From assembly GCF_009755225.1 (NCBI RefSeq), contig NZ_WQKZ01000002.1, positions 620,001 through 684,000 on the forward strand: 64,000 nucleotides of DNA. Reading direction: 5' to 3'. Below, piece after piece: positions 17,184-26,334 of this stretch. How positions within the stretch are numbered: position 1 is the stretch's first letter; each line of letters begins with the position of its first letter. Made by a program: the position numbers and the translations under genes. This stretch comes from Hymenobacter ginkgonis (lineage in GTDB: Bacteria; Bacteroidota; Bacteroidia; Cytophagales; Hymenobacteraceae). The notes under the pieces were generated by a model. The model had not been told where the DNA came from. It saw only the letters and a program-made list of their open reading frames with translations, and searched no databases.

Positions 17184-18242
17184 ATGTCATCTACTGTTGA
17201 GTATGGATTGCGTTTGCTGGTGGGGCTGGCCGGCGGCTGGTTGGTTATCGTCACGGTATCGGGGGCCATTCGCTCGTTTGTGCTGCCGCGCAACGAGTCG
17301 GTGCGGCTCAATGTATTCGTGTTTGGGGGGGTAAGGGCGCTGTTTAATTTTGCGGCGCGGCACGCCAACAACTATGCCCGGCGCGACCGCATCTTGGCGC
17401 ATTACGCGCCGGTGGCCCTGGTAGCGCTGCCCATTGGCTGGCTGGCGCTAGTGGGGGTAGGGTATAGCGGTATCTACTGGGCGCTGGGCGTCAAGGACTT
17501 CACCAAGAGCTACGAGCTGAGTGGCAGCTCGCTGCTCACGCTGGGTACCACGTCGGAGGGTGGCTTCGCTATCAACTTATTCAGCTATTCCGAAGCCACT
17601 ATTGGCTTACTGCTGCTTACGTTATTAATATCCTATTTGCCAACTATTTATCAAGCTTTTTCGCGGCGCGAAGTGGTGGTGGCACAGCTAGAGCTGCGGG
17701 CCGGCGTGCCCGCCACGGCGGCGGGGCTGCTATGCTGGCTGGGGCACGACAAAGACCTGCTCAACGACGACGACCAGTGGCTAGAATGGGAAAAATGGCT
17801 GGTCGAGATTGACGAAAGCCATACTTCGTTGCCCGTGCTGGCTTTCTTTCGCTCGCCGCAGGGCGGGCGCTCCTGGGTACTGGCCGCTGGCCTCATCTTG
17901 GACGCCGCCAACCTGCTGTTTTCGGCCCTTGAGGTGGCACGCTCGCGCCAGGTAGAGCTCACCTTCACGGCCGGGGTGCTGGCCCTGAACCGCGTATACC
18001 GCTTCTTCGACCTCAATTCTGAGACCAAGCCCACCGAGCTACGCACGCACGAGGAGCTAGCGGCTTCCATCCCCGGCCGCCAGGAGTTTGCCGATGCCTG
18101 GCAGGCCCTACGCAAAGCCGGTCTACCCCTGCGCCCCGACGAAGAAGCCGCCTGGCAGCACTACCACGAGCGCCGCCAGCGCTACGAGCCCGCGCTCAAG
18201 TTCTTGGGAGCCTTGCTTATGACGCCGCCCACTATCGAGTAG
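17184..18242 (+). CDS. Integral membrane protein with ion-channel-like pore loop
   Basis: 352 residues. Hydrophobic segments lie near 10-32, 76-100 and 138-158. Between the last two is SGSSLLTLGTTSEGG (113-127), placed and patterned like the P-loop of two-TM potassium channels (TLGTTS where channels have TxGYG), but without the GYG selectivity filter. A ~190-residue cytoplasmic helical region follows with a hydrophobic stretch near 235. No family name is certain. It starts 26 bp after lutB on the same strand and may be co-transcribed. Confidence 0.65.
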   Translation: MSSTVEYGLRLLVGLAGGWLVIVTVSGAIRSFVLPRNESVRLNVFVFGGVRALFNFAARHANNYARRDRILAHYAPVALVALPIGWLALVGVGYSGIYWALGVKDFTKSYELSGSSLLTLGTTSEGGFAINLFSYSEATIGLLLLTLLISYLPTIYQAFSRREVVVAQLELRAGVPATAAGLLCWLGHDKDLLNDDDQWLEWEKWLVEIDESHTSLPVLAFFRSPQGGRSWVLAAGLILDAANLLFSALEVARSRQVELTFTAGVLALNRVYRFFDLNSETKPTELRTHEELAASIPGRQEFADAWQALRKAGLPLRPDEEAAWQHYHERRQRYEPALKFLGALLMTPPTIE

Positions 18243-18335
18243 CCAGCCACGGGCACCTGCCCCTCTGTGCACAGAAGCGCAAGAAGAGGATATAGGGTAA
18301 AGTTATTATTTTTTCGGGAAATATTCCAGCTTGCC

Positions 18336-18358
18336 GCGTAGTTTTACATATACTACGC
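18336..18358. repeat. Hairpin upstream of the large T9SS gene
   Basis: GCGTAGT (18336-18342), 9-base loop, ACTACGC (18352-18358), about 80 bp before the ATG at 18440 in an AT-rich stretch. It could be a terminator for the upstream gene or a regulator-binding palindrome; no T tract follows. Confidence 0.4.
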
Positions 18359-18439
18359 AGCCTGCGGGTAGCTAGTCTACGACAAAATAGTACCATTCAC
18401 CGCTTCCGCCTTGTTGCCTATACTGAGTAGGTAATACCT

Positions 18440-21400
18440 ATGAAAAGAAACCTACTAGCCAATAAGATACCTTCTTTTAAAAGCCGCAGCCAAGTCGGCT
18501 TATTTCTTCTTTTGTGTGGTTTGGCAATGCCCCACGTGGGGGCTAGCCGAGGGAGCTACGGTGCCACCCGCCACCCACTCGCCAGCCCACTTTGTGGTAC
18601 TTATACCATCAATAGTGGGGCAGCGGCCTCGGGCACCAACTTTACCAGCTTTGGCGCGGCGGTGGCGGCGCTTAATGCCAATGGCGTAAGCTGCGCCACC
18701 ACGTTCAACGTGGCCGCTGGCACTACCTACCTCGAAAGCGGCGTGGCCCTAACGGCCACCGGCACGGCCACCAGTCCCATCATTTTTCAGAAGGCGGGCA
18801 GTGGGACCAACCCTCGGATTACGGCCTCGGCGGGCACGGGCGACTTCGATGCTCTGGTGCAGTTGCAAGGCTCGGACTACGTGACGTTCGACGGCATTGA
18901 TTTGGCCGATGCGGCGGCCAACACCACAGCCACTACCGCCATGGAGGCCGGCTACGCGCTGTTTCGCAATTCTAACACGGATGGTTGCCAGCACATTACC
19001 ATCCAAAACTGCCGGGTAACGCTTAACCGCTCGCTCCTACCCCCCGGTACCAGTAGCAGCTACCCCAGCGGCATTTATGCAGCTAATACGCTGGCGGGCA
19101 GTGCCACTTCGTTGCCGATGGCGGGCGCTACGGCGGCCGGTACCAACTCGGATAACAAGTTTTACGGCAACACCCTCGTGAATGTGCAAAACGGCCTCGT
19201 GCTGAACGCGCTCACCGATGGCCTCGACTACTACCCCGACCAGCGCAACGATGTGGGCGGCAGCAGTGCCGCCACCGGCAACACCGTTAGCAACTACGGC
19301 GGCTTGGCGGCGGCCGCCGCCGGCATTATCCTGGCGGGCCAAGACGATAGCCGCGCCAGCTACAACACGCTCACCAACGCCGATGCTACTACCGGCACGC
19401 CCGCCAGCGGCGACCTCAGCGCCATTCTGAGCTACGGCGGGCTGAGCGGCAGTTTCACTTTTGCCCACAATACGGCTACGCTAGTCGCAGCGGCTTCGAC
19501 GGGCCAACTCTACGGGCTGCAAGTAGCCAACTCAGGTTCGGGCAGTGTTACCATTCAGGCAAATGACCTGAGCTTAACTACCGTAGCTAGTGGCGCAGCC
19601 AGCAGCAGCGACCGGCGCCTCATTTATGTGGGCGGCCGCACTAGCACCAGCCTGGGCACGCTCACCATCAGCGATAACACCTTGGCGCTCAGCCTAAGCA
19701 GCCTGGCGGGGGGTAGCGACCTCACCGGCACGGCGGCCGGCGTGTACAATAGCGAAGCTATTGCCGGCAACCTGCTCTTGACCGGCAACCGCGTGCAACT
19801 GGCGCTGGCTAACACCGGCCCCAGCCAGATAAACCTCGCCGGCCGGGGCCTCTTCAACGATGGCCAGGTAGTGGGCAATGTGGCCTGCACCGGCAACACC
19901 GTCATCCTCACGACTACTGCCACTGGTGGCAAGCTCGACGGCCAGCTGCTAGGTATCAGCAACGGCAACGGCGCCATTGACGGCACGCTCGAACTGAGCG
20001 ATAACACCTTGACTATGAACACCTCGGTCACTGGGGCCGCTGACGCCGTAAGTCGCTACTTGCTTTTCAACCGCAACAGAGTCGGCAACTTGGTCGTCAA
20101 TAATAACGTGCTGGCTGCTAACCTGCGCAGCCTAGCCAATGGCAGCGACATCACGGGCAACTTCTACGGCATCAACAACGCGGGTGCCGTAACTGGCAGC
20201 GTCACGGCTACCGGCAACCGCGGCAACTTTGCCATTAGCGGCGCAGGCGAAAGCACTTTGTTTATACAGTGCTACGGCATGGCCCTCACGAGCAACAACC
20301 CAATTGGCACTTCTGCGGCGCTAACCAACAACACGTTGAACTTCGACATTACGGCCAGTGCGGGTACCATACTGCCCCTGCTCAGCGCGATGTACACGGA
20401 AGCCCCAATTGGGGGAGGCGCCACGTTTGGAACCAACACTATTGGCACTACCCTCACAATCTCGGGCACGGCTACCGTTGACGGGCAGGTGGTAGCGCTG
20501 AGCAATAACGGCAAGTCTAACAGCTTGGCTTTCAATAACAACATTTTGGCCCTCACCGAAACCAACAGCGGTTCAGCTTCAGTCAGCCCCCTGGGTTACT
20601 TGCTTTATAATGGCGGCACGGTGCAGACGACGGCGGCTTTCGATGGCAACCGGGCATCGTACCTGCTGCGCAATACGGGCCCGGGCAGCATTGCCTCGCC
20701 GCTGAGCGCTATTCAGGTGGATGGCGCCGTGGCCGGTGCGGCCACGATTAGCACCAATGTGCTCCTATACAACGCCACCAATACCAACAGCGCCGGCACC
20801 TTGGCAGTCGACTACGATGGCTTGGCTGCGTCGGCGCCCGTGGGAGGAACCCTCACCCTAGCCAACAACACGCTGCTGGGAAGCGCCACGGCTAGCGCGG
20901 GCAACTTCCGCTTTCTGCGTACGATGCCCGCTACTAGCGGCCAAGTAACTGGAAACCTGATAGTAAGCGGTAATCAATTTGAGAATGCCACCAGCCTCGG
21001 CGCCGTGATGGCCTACCAGCTGGGCGGCGCCACCGGTACCGCGCTGATAACCAGCAATTCGGTTCGCAACGTGGCCGTAAGCCGCGGCGCTATCACGGGC
21101 CTCGAAGTGAGCATTGCGGGCGCTACCGTTACCCGCAACCAAGTATATACCCTGAAGGGCACCAGCAGCTTGGGCACCGGCGTACGGGGCCTAGTGCTGA
21201 ATAGCGGAGCGAACGCTACAACTAACCTGTTAGCTTACAACAACGTCATCGGCGACCTCACGGCCGATGGCAACGGGTCGGCCTCGCCCACCAATCAATT
21301 GATTGGGATAGGGGTGCTAAACGGCTACGGCTTCAGCCTTTATAACAATTCGGTGCAACTGGCGGGCAACCGGGCCGCCAACGGCCTGAGCGGCAAAATA

Positions 21401-22894
21401 GCTGCCGCGCTCTACATAGGCTCCAACGCCTATGGCCTCGACGTGCGCAACAACGTGCTGAGCAACGTGCAAACCACCTCCGACCCCAACGAGCCCGGCA
21501 CCAACTACGCCGTGTACGTGGCCGGAGGGGGTAGCCCCTTCGCCACCATCGACTACAACCTGTATGACCTGCGCCCAGGCGCCGCCGCGCCGCAAAGCTT
21601 AGCTTACCTGAATGGCGATATCACCACGCTGGCCACCTGGCAAGCGACGACGGGGCAAGACCGCAGCTCGATGCTAACGTCGGGCGCCAACACGGCGGCC
21701 TTTACTTCGGCTACCAACCTAACCATCAACCCCGCCGATGCCAGCAGCTACGTACTCAACGGCACGGGCACGCAGCTGCCAGCCGTGGCTACCGACCTCA
21801 CGGGCGCGGCCCGCAGCACCACCGTGGCCACCGGCGCGCCCGACTTGGGCGCTTACGAGGTGACTCCCAACGCGGGCGTACTGCCCAATCCGCTCGACGT
21901 AAGTGGTACCTACGCGCCCGGCAGCACGCAGACATTCTTGCTCAACAACCGGCCCATCGCCCAGCTCACGTATGCGGCGGCGGGCACTTTGCCTACCGCC
22001 CTGGTGGGGCGCTACTACTCGGGCACGCTGCCGCCGGCGCCTACCGCTGCTGGGGGGCGCTACTACCAGGCGTACTTCACCTTCACGCCGGGCGGTGCCA
22101 GCGCGGGCAGTGGCTACAGCTACGCGCCCACTCTCTACTACGACCCCGCCCTGCTGGGTACCATCACCAGCGAAAGTGTACAAACGCTGCAAGCCCGCGG
22201 CGCCACTGGCTATACCAACCTGGCAACTACCGTGGAGACTAACATGCGCAGCCTAGCTACCAGCGAGTTACAAGTGGGTGCCAGCCTGCTGGCCGTGGCC
22301 GATGGCTCGGTGCCGCTGCCGGTGTCGCTCACGACTTTTACCGCCCAGCGCCAGGGTAGCGAAACCCTGCTGAGCTGGACGACCGCCAGCGAGCACGCCA
22401 ATGCCGGCTACGAAGTGCAGGTAAGCCCCAGCGGCGAAGCTACTAGTTTCCGGAAGCTTGCCTTCGTGGCGGCCCCTACGCCCGAAAGCCAGGTAGCCCG
22501 CAACTACACCTTCCGCGACCAGGAAGGGGGTAAGGCCGGCCTGCGCTACTACCGCCTGCGCCAACTCGACCTCGATGGCACGGCTACCTTCTCGCCGGTG
22601 CGCAGCGTGCAGTTTGAGGCGCCAGCTACCGCCCAGCTGCAGGCGTGGCCCAATCCGTTTGGCGCCGCGCTGCACCTCACCGTAGCGCTGCCGCAGGCGG
22701 CGGCTACGGCCACTATCACTCTTACCGATGCCCTAGGCCGCGAGGTACTGCGCCAAGATTTGGGTACCCTGCCCGCCGGCACCAGCCAGCCTACGGTAGC
22801 CCCCGAAGCCCTATCCCGGCTACCCGCCGGCGTGTACGTGCTGCGCTTGGTTTTGCCGGGTAGCACGCAGGTGGCCAAGGTGATAAAGGAATAA
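18440..22894 (+). CDS. Large T9SS-exported beta-helix surface protein
   Basis: 1484 residues. A signal-like N-terminus (hydrophobic 18-36) is followed by some 1100 residues rich in Asn, Thr, Ser, Gly and Ala, with many short NNTL/GNxV turns, the pattern of a right-handed parallel beta-helix. A Trp-rich segment near 1290-1300 (LLSWTTASEHANAGYEVQ) and YYRLRQLDLDG match the common pre-CTD domain. The last ~85 residues (WPNPFGAALHL ... GVYVLRLV ... KVIKE) are a type A T9SS sorting domain. It is probably secreted or anchored to the surface; the binding target is unknown. Internal repeats make assembly errors possible. Confidence 0.88.
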   Translation: MKRNLLANKIPSFKSRSQVGLFLLLCGLAMPHVGASRGSYGATRHPLASPLCGTYTINSGAAASGTNFTSFGAAVAALNANGVSCATTFNVAAGTTYLESGVALTATGTATSPIIFQKAGSGTNPRITASAGTGDFDALVQLQGSDYVTFDGIDLADAAANTTATTAMEAGYALFRNSNTDGCQHITIQNCRVTLNRSLLPPGTSSSYPSGIYAANTLAGSATSLPMAGATAAGTNSDNKFYGNTLVNVQNGLVLNALTDGLDYYPDQRNDVGGSSAATGNTVSNYGGLAAAAAGIILAGQDDSRASYNTLTNADATTGTPASGDLSAILSYGGLSGSFTFAHNTATLVAAASTGQLYGLQVANSGSGSVTIQANDLSLTTVASGAASSSDRRLIYVGGRTSTSLGTLTISDNTLALSLSSLAGGSDLTGTAAGVYNSEAIAGNLLLTGNRVQLALANTGPSQINLAGRGLFNDGQVVGNVACTGNTVILTTTATGGKLDGQLLGISNGNGAIDGTLELSDNTLTMNTSVTGAADAVSRYLLFNRNRVGNLVVNNNVLAANLRSLANGSDITGNFYGINNAGAVTGSVTATGNRGNFAISGAGESTLFIQCYGMALTSNNPIGTSAALTNNTLNFDITASAGTILPLLSAMYTEAPIGGGATFGTNTIGTTLTISGTATVDGQVVALSNNGKSNSLAFNNNILALTETNSGSASVSPLGYLLYNGGTVQTTAAFDGNRASYLLRNTGPGSIASPLSAIQVDGAVAGAATISTNVLLYNATNTNSAGTLAVDYDGLAASAPVGGTLTLANNTLLGSATASAGNFRFLRTMPATSGQVTGNLIVSGNQFENATSLGAVMAYQLGGATGTALITSNSVRNVAVSRGAITGLEVSIAGATVTRNQVYTLKGTSSLGTGVRGLVLNSGANATTNLLAYNNVIGDLTADGNGSASPTNQLIGIGVLNGYGFSLYNNSVQLAGNRAANGLSGKIAAALYIGSNAYGLDVRNNVLSNVQTTSDPNEPGTNYAVYVAGGGSPFATIDYNLYDLRPGAAAPQSLAYLNGDITTLATWQATTGQDRSSMLTSGANTAAFTSATNLTINPADASSYVLNGTGTQLPAVATDLTGAARSTTVATGAPDLGAYEVTPNAGVLPNPLDVSGTYAPGSTQTFLLNNRPIAQLTYAAAGTLPTALVGRYYSGTLPPAPTAAGGRYYQAYFTFTPGGASAGSGYSYAPTLYYDPALLGTITSESVQTLQARGATGYTNLATTVETNMRSLATSELQVGASLLAVADGSVPLPVSLTTFTAQRQGSETLLSWTTASEHANAGYEVQVSPSGEATSFRKLAFVAAPTPESQVARNYTFRDQEGGKAGLRYYRLRQLDLDGTATFSPVRSVQFEAPATAQLQAWPNPFGAALHLTVALPQAAATATITLTDALGREVLRQDLGTLPAGTSQPTVAPEALSRLPAGVYVLRLVLPGSTQVAKVIKE

Positions 22895-22912
22895 ATCAAG
22901 TTAAGTACAGCC

Positions 22913-22952
22913 AAAAAAGGCGGCCCCTGCAAATTGCAGGGGCCGCCTTTTT
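22913..22952. terminator. Bidirectional terminator
   Basis: AAAAAAGGCGGCCCCTGCA faces TGCAGGGGCCGCCTTTTT around a short AAT centre. It is a long perfect GC-rich stem with A and T runs on both sides, between convergent genes ending at 22894 and 22976. Confidence 0.92.
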
Positions 22953-22975
22953 GCTATGCTACTCCATGCAAAAGC

Positions 22976-23872
22976 CTACTCATCAGGCAAAATATTAACG
23001 TCTTGCACCAGCACTAGGCGCTCGATTTCGCGGCCGCGGGTGGTGTTGGCTAGGCCACCCAGGGCGGTTTCCTTGTAGCGGGTTTCCATGCTTTGGCCCA
23101 CTTCGCCGAGGGCCGCCACGCACTGGTCAACCGGAATAACTGGGTCGACGCCCGCAATGGCAATCTGGGCCGAGGAAAACGCGATGGCCGCCGCCGAGGC
23201 ATTGCGCACCACGCAGGGCACTTCCACAAGGCCCGCCACGGGGTCGCACACCAGCCCAAGCATGCACTGAATGGTGATGGCCACGGCGGCAAAAACCTCG
23301 TCGACGCTGCCGCCCAGGCAGTACACAATGGCGCCCGCGCCCATGGCCGCCGCCGAGCCGGTTTCGGCCTGGCAGCCGCCCACCGCCCCGGCCAGCGAGG
23401 CGTTTTGCTCAATAATGAGCGCAATGCCCGCCGCCACCAGCAACCCTTCCAAAATCTTACGGTCCTCCAGCTTATGGATGCGCTGAATGGTGGTGAGCAC
23501 CCCCGGCAAAATGCCCGAGGCGCCAGCCGTAGGCGCGGCCACCACGCGGCCCATGCACGAGTTTACTTCTTTGGCACCCAAGGCGCTTATCACCAGCTCC
23601 TTAAATTCTGGCGAAAGTACGGTGATAGGCGAGGCGGCAATTTTCTTGGCCCCGTTATTTATCATGCCCGAGCGTGAGGTCATGTTGCCGGTTTGGCCCT
23701 CGTGCACCGCGTCGCGCATCACGTCGTAGGCGCGTTGCAGGGTGGGCCAAATGGCCGCTTCCGTCGCCCCTTTTTGCTCAATCTCGTAGGCCAGTACGGG
23801 CTGGTAGAGTGGCTCGCCAGTGGCCGCGCAGTGGGCCCGCCAGGAGGCAAAATCAGTGAATAGCAGCGACAT
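22976..23872 (-). CDS. sdaAA: L-serine dehydratase, iron-sulfur-dependent, alpha subunit
   Basis: 298 residues, matching the stand-alone alpha chain of the two-subunit enzyme. PTAGASGILPG and GGCQAETGSAAAMGAG are typical, and Cys167, Cys209 and Cys220 (GGCQ, VCDPVAG, EVPC) are the expected [4Fe-4S] ligands. It deaminates L-serine to pyruvate and ammonia in the cytoplasm and is oxygen sensitive. The beta chain is not adjacent, so it must be elsewhere in the genome or not needed. Confidence 0.93.
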   Translation of the reverse strand: MSLLFTDFASWRAHCAATGEPLYQPVLAYEIEQKGATEAAIWPTLQRAYDVMRDAVHEGQTGNMTSRSGMINNGAKKIAASPITVLSPEFKELVISALGAKEVNSCMGRVVAAPTAGASGILPGVLTTIQRIHKLEDRKILEGLLVAAGIALIIEQNASLAGAVGGCQAETGSAAAMGAGAIVYCLGGSVDEVFAAVAITIQCMLGLVCDPVAGLVEVPCVVRNASAAAIAFSSAQIAIAGVDPVIPVDQCVAALGEVGQSMETRYKETALGGLANTTRGREIERLVLVQDVNILPDE

Positions 23873-23935
23873 GGCGGGTAGGGGAGGGGGTAGAAAAAAT
23901 AGAAAGAGACGAAAGATAAAAGAAGATAAAACAGA

Positions 23936-24030
23936 ACGTCAGGCTAAGCTGGTCGAAGCAGCTCACTCGCATCGTTGGATTACTAACCCAGCGGCACGAG
24001 CGAGCTGCTTCGGCCAACTCAGCCTGACGT
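23936..24030. repeat. REP/MITE-like palindrome, copy 2
   Basis: Arms of about 34 bases (23936-23969, 23997-24030) with roughly four mismatches, around a 27-base centre. Core GTCGAAGCAGCTC/GAGCTGCTTCGG. A diverged copy of the 10.7 and 29.3 kb elements, between sdaAA and msrB. Confidence 0.8.
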
Positions 24031-24070
24031 GCTATCAAAAGACTTTTTGTAGAAACAAAAGGCCGCCTTG

Positions 24071-24532
24071 CTACGCGGCTGGCTCCTTGGTCGTCACGAG
24101 CTTAATGGCCGCCGAGTTGATGCACAGGCGCAGGCCGCTGGGCGCTGGGCCATCGGGGAAAACGTGGCCTTGGTGGGCGTCGCACACGTTGCAGAGCGCT
24201 TCTACGCGCACCATGCCGTAGCTCGTGTCCTTCTTATACTTAATCACGTTTTCTTCGACCGGCTGGGTGAAGCTCGGCCAGCCCGTGCCCGACTCGAATT
24301 TGGTGCGCGAGTCGTAGAGCGGCGTGCCGCAACACACGCAAGCGTAGAGGCCCGCCTCGTGGGCCTCGCAGTACTCGCCGGTGAAAGCGCGTTCGGTGCC
24401 GTGCTGGCGCGTTACGTGGTACTGCTCAGCCGTGAGCTGGGCTTTCCACTCGGCATCGGTTTTCTCGACGCGGCGGGGGGGGGTAGGGGCACCGTGGTTG
24501 GCCAGGCGGATAACGTCGTTCCAGGTTTGCAT
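24071..24532 (-). CDS. msrB: Peptide-methionine (R)-S-oxide reductase
   Basis: 153 residues. Zinc is held by Cys65-x2-Cys68 and Cys114-x2-Cys117. GTGWPSF and the catalytic Cys137 in LRLCINSAA match MsrB. The enzyme reduces methionine-R-sulfoxide in proteins using thioredoxin. No signal peptide is seen, so it is cytoplasmic. The resolving-Cys position cannot be fixed by eye. APTPPRR near residue 15-21 is encoded across a long G run containing the GGGGTAG heptamer. A second, free-methionine enzyme lies at 60.3 kb. Confidence 0.96.
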   Translation of the reverse strand: MQTWNDVIRLANHGAPTPPRRVEKTDAEWKAQLTAEQYHVTRQHGTERAFTGEYCEAHEAGLYACVCCGTPLYDSRTKFESGTGWPSFTQPVEENVIKYKKDTSYGMVRVEALCNVCDAHQGHVFPDGPAPSGLRLCINSAAIKLVTTKEPAA

Positions 24533-24691
24533 ATCTATCGAGAGGTGGTGAGGTAAGCTTGGCTAGGCCGGCTTAGCGGTTTAGCTTGCCGTTTTAAAAC
24601 GCCAGGAGCCGCCAAACGGTTTCCTACAACCGCGCGCGGCCTGCCCAATTGCTACGCCGGCTTAGCCACTAGCCACGCTGCCCTACCCCCC

Positions 24692-26209
24692 ATGAATATC
24701 CTCACCGCCGCCCAAACTCGCCAGCTCGACCAAGCCACCATCAAGGAGCAGCACACCACCTCCACTGCCCTCATGGAGCGCGCCGCCACGGCGCTGGCCA
24801 GCTGGCTGCTGCGCCACTACCCGCCGCAGGTGGCCGGCGAAGTGCTGCTGCTGTGCGGCCCCGGCAACAACGGCGGCGACGGCCTGGCCCTGGCCCGCCT
24901 GCTCTTCGGCGCCGACTACGCCGTGCGCCTGGCCCTGCTGCCCGCCGACAAGTATTCGGACGACTACCAGTACAACCACCACGTGCTGCCCAAAACTATT
25001 CCGGTCAGCGAGTTATCGGCCGGGGCCCTACCCTCCATTCAGCCTGGCACCTTGGTGGTCGATGCCCTGTTTGGCACCGGCCTCACGCGGCCGCTCACGG
25101 GGCAGGCGGCCGCCGTGGTAGCGCACCTCAACGAGAGCGGCGCCCGCGTAGTGGCCGTGGACATGCCCAGCGGCCTGCTCGCCGATGCGCCCCAGCCCGA
25201 CCCGGCCGCGCCCGTGGTGCGGGCCACCCACACCGTGAGCTTTGGCCTGCCCAAGCTGGCGTTTTTGCTGCCGCAAAATGCGGAGTTCGTGGGCGAGTGG
25301 CACGTGGAGGATATTGGGCTGAGCGCCAATTTTATTGCCCAGGCCGATACGCCCTGGCACCTCACGCAGCTGCCCGCCGCCACGCCGCGCCCCGACGTGG
25401 CCCTGCCGCGCCGCACCAAGTTTGCTTATAAAAACACGTTTGGCCACGCCTTACTGCTGGCTGGTAGCCGCGGCAAAGTGGGCGCCGCCGTGCTGGCAGC
25501 CGGTGCCTGCCTGCGGGGAGGGGTAGGGCTGCTAACGGTGGCCGTGCCCGGCTGCGGCTACGACATCATCCAGACGACCCGGCCCGAAGCCATGTGCCTG
25601 GCCGATGCGCAGGCCGACTTCATCAGTGCACTACCAGCTACCAAACCTTACCAAGCCATCGGCATTGGGCCGGGCCTGGGGCAAGACGTGGCCAGCCGGG
25701 CCGTACTCGAAAAGCTACTGCGTGAAACCCAGGTGCCGCTCGTCATCGATGCCGACGCGCTCAATATGCTGGGCGAGCACCGCGACCTACTCGACTTGCT
25801 GCCCGAAAACACGGTCCTCACGCCGCACATCGGCGAGTTTGCGCGCCTCACCGAAAAGACGAAAGATGACTACCATCGCCTCGATTTGCTGCGCGCCTTT
25901 GCCCAGCAGCACCGCTGCCTGGTGGTGCTGAAGGGCGCCTACACCGCCGTAGCCGCGCCCGACGGCCACGTGTATTTCAACACTACCGGCAACCCCGGCA
26001 TGGGCACCGGCGGGAGCGGCGACGTGCTCACCGGCCTCTTGCTGGCCCTACGCGCCGACCAGCGCCTTGCCCCCTTGCTGGCCGTGCGCCTGGCGGTGCT
26101 GGCCCACGGCCACGCCGGCGACCTTGCCGCCGCCGACACCGGCGAAGCCGGGCTGGTAGCCGGCGATTTGGTGCAACACATTGGGCCGGCGCTGCGGCAG
26201 TTGGAGTAG
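24692..26209 (+). CDS. nnrD: Bifunctional NAD(P)H-hydrate epimerase / ADP-dependent dehydratase
   Basis: 505 residues. The N-terminal YjeF_N half (1-~220) has GPGNNGGDGLALARLL and VDALFGTGL; the C-terminal ribokinase-like half has GPGLGQD, VIDADALNML, NTVLTPHIGEFARL and NPGMGTGGSGDVLTG. The pair repairs damaged NAD(P)HX, epimerising S/R forms and dehydrating the S form with ADP. The fused layout matches E. coli YjeF. It starts at ATG 24692 right after a CTACCCC heptamer, without a visible ribosome site. Confidence 0.96.
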   Translation: MNILTAAQTRQLDQATIKEQHTTSTALMERAATALASWLLRHYPPQVAGEVLLLCGPGNNGGDGLALARLLFGADYAVRLALLPADKYSDDYQYNHHVLPKTIPVSELSAGALPSIQPGTLVVDALFGTGLTRPLTGQAAAVVAHLNESGARVVAVDMPSGLLADAPQPDPAAPVVRATHTVSFGLPKLAFLLPQNAEFVGEWHVEDIGLSANFIAQADTPWHLTQLPAATPRPDVALPRRTKFAYKNTFGHALLLAGSRGKVGAAVLAAGACLRGGVGLLTVAVPGCGYDIIQTTRPEAMCLADAQADFISALPATKPYQAIGIGPGLGQDVASRAVLEKLLRETQVPLVIDADALNMLGEHRDLLDLLPENTVLTPHIGEFARLTEKTKDDYHRLDLLRAFAQQHRCLVVLKGAYTAVAAPDGHVYFNTTGNPGMGTGGSGDVLTGLLLALRADQRLAPLLAVRLAVLAHGHAGDLAAADTGEAGLVAGDLVQHIGPALRQLE

Positions 26210-26334
26210 CTGGTTCAGGTTATGATTAAATATAGTAGAAGGCTGCAACCTATTGGATGCGGCTGGGCTCTGCTTCATACTGGGCTCATCAAACTCAGTT
26301 TGTTGTTTCACGCTTCTGCTCAATACGTTGCTCT

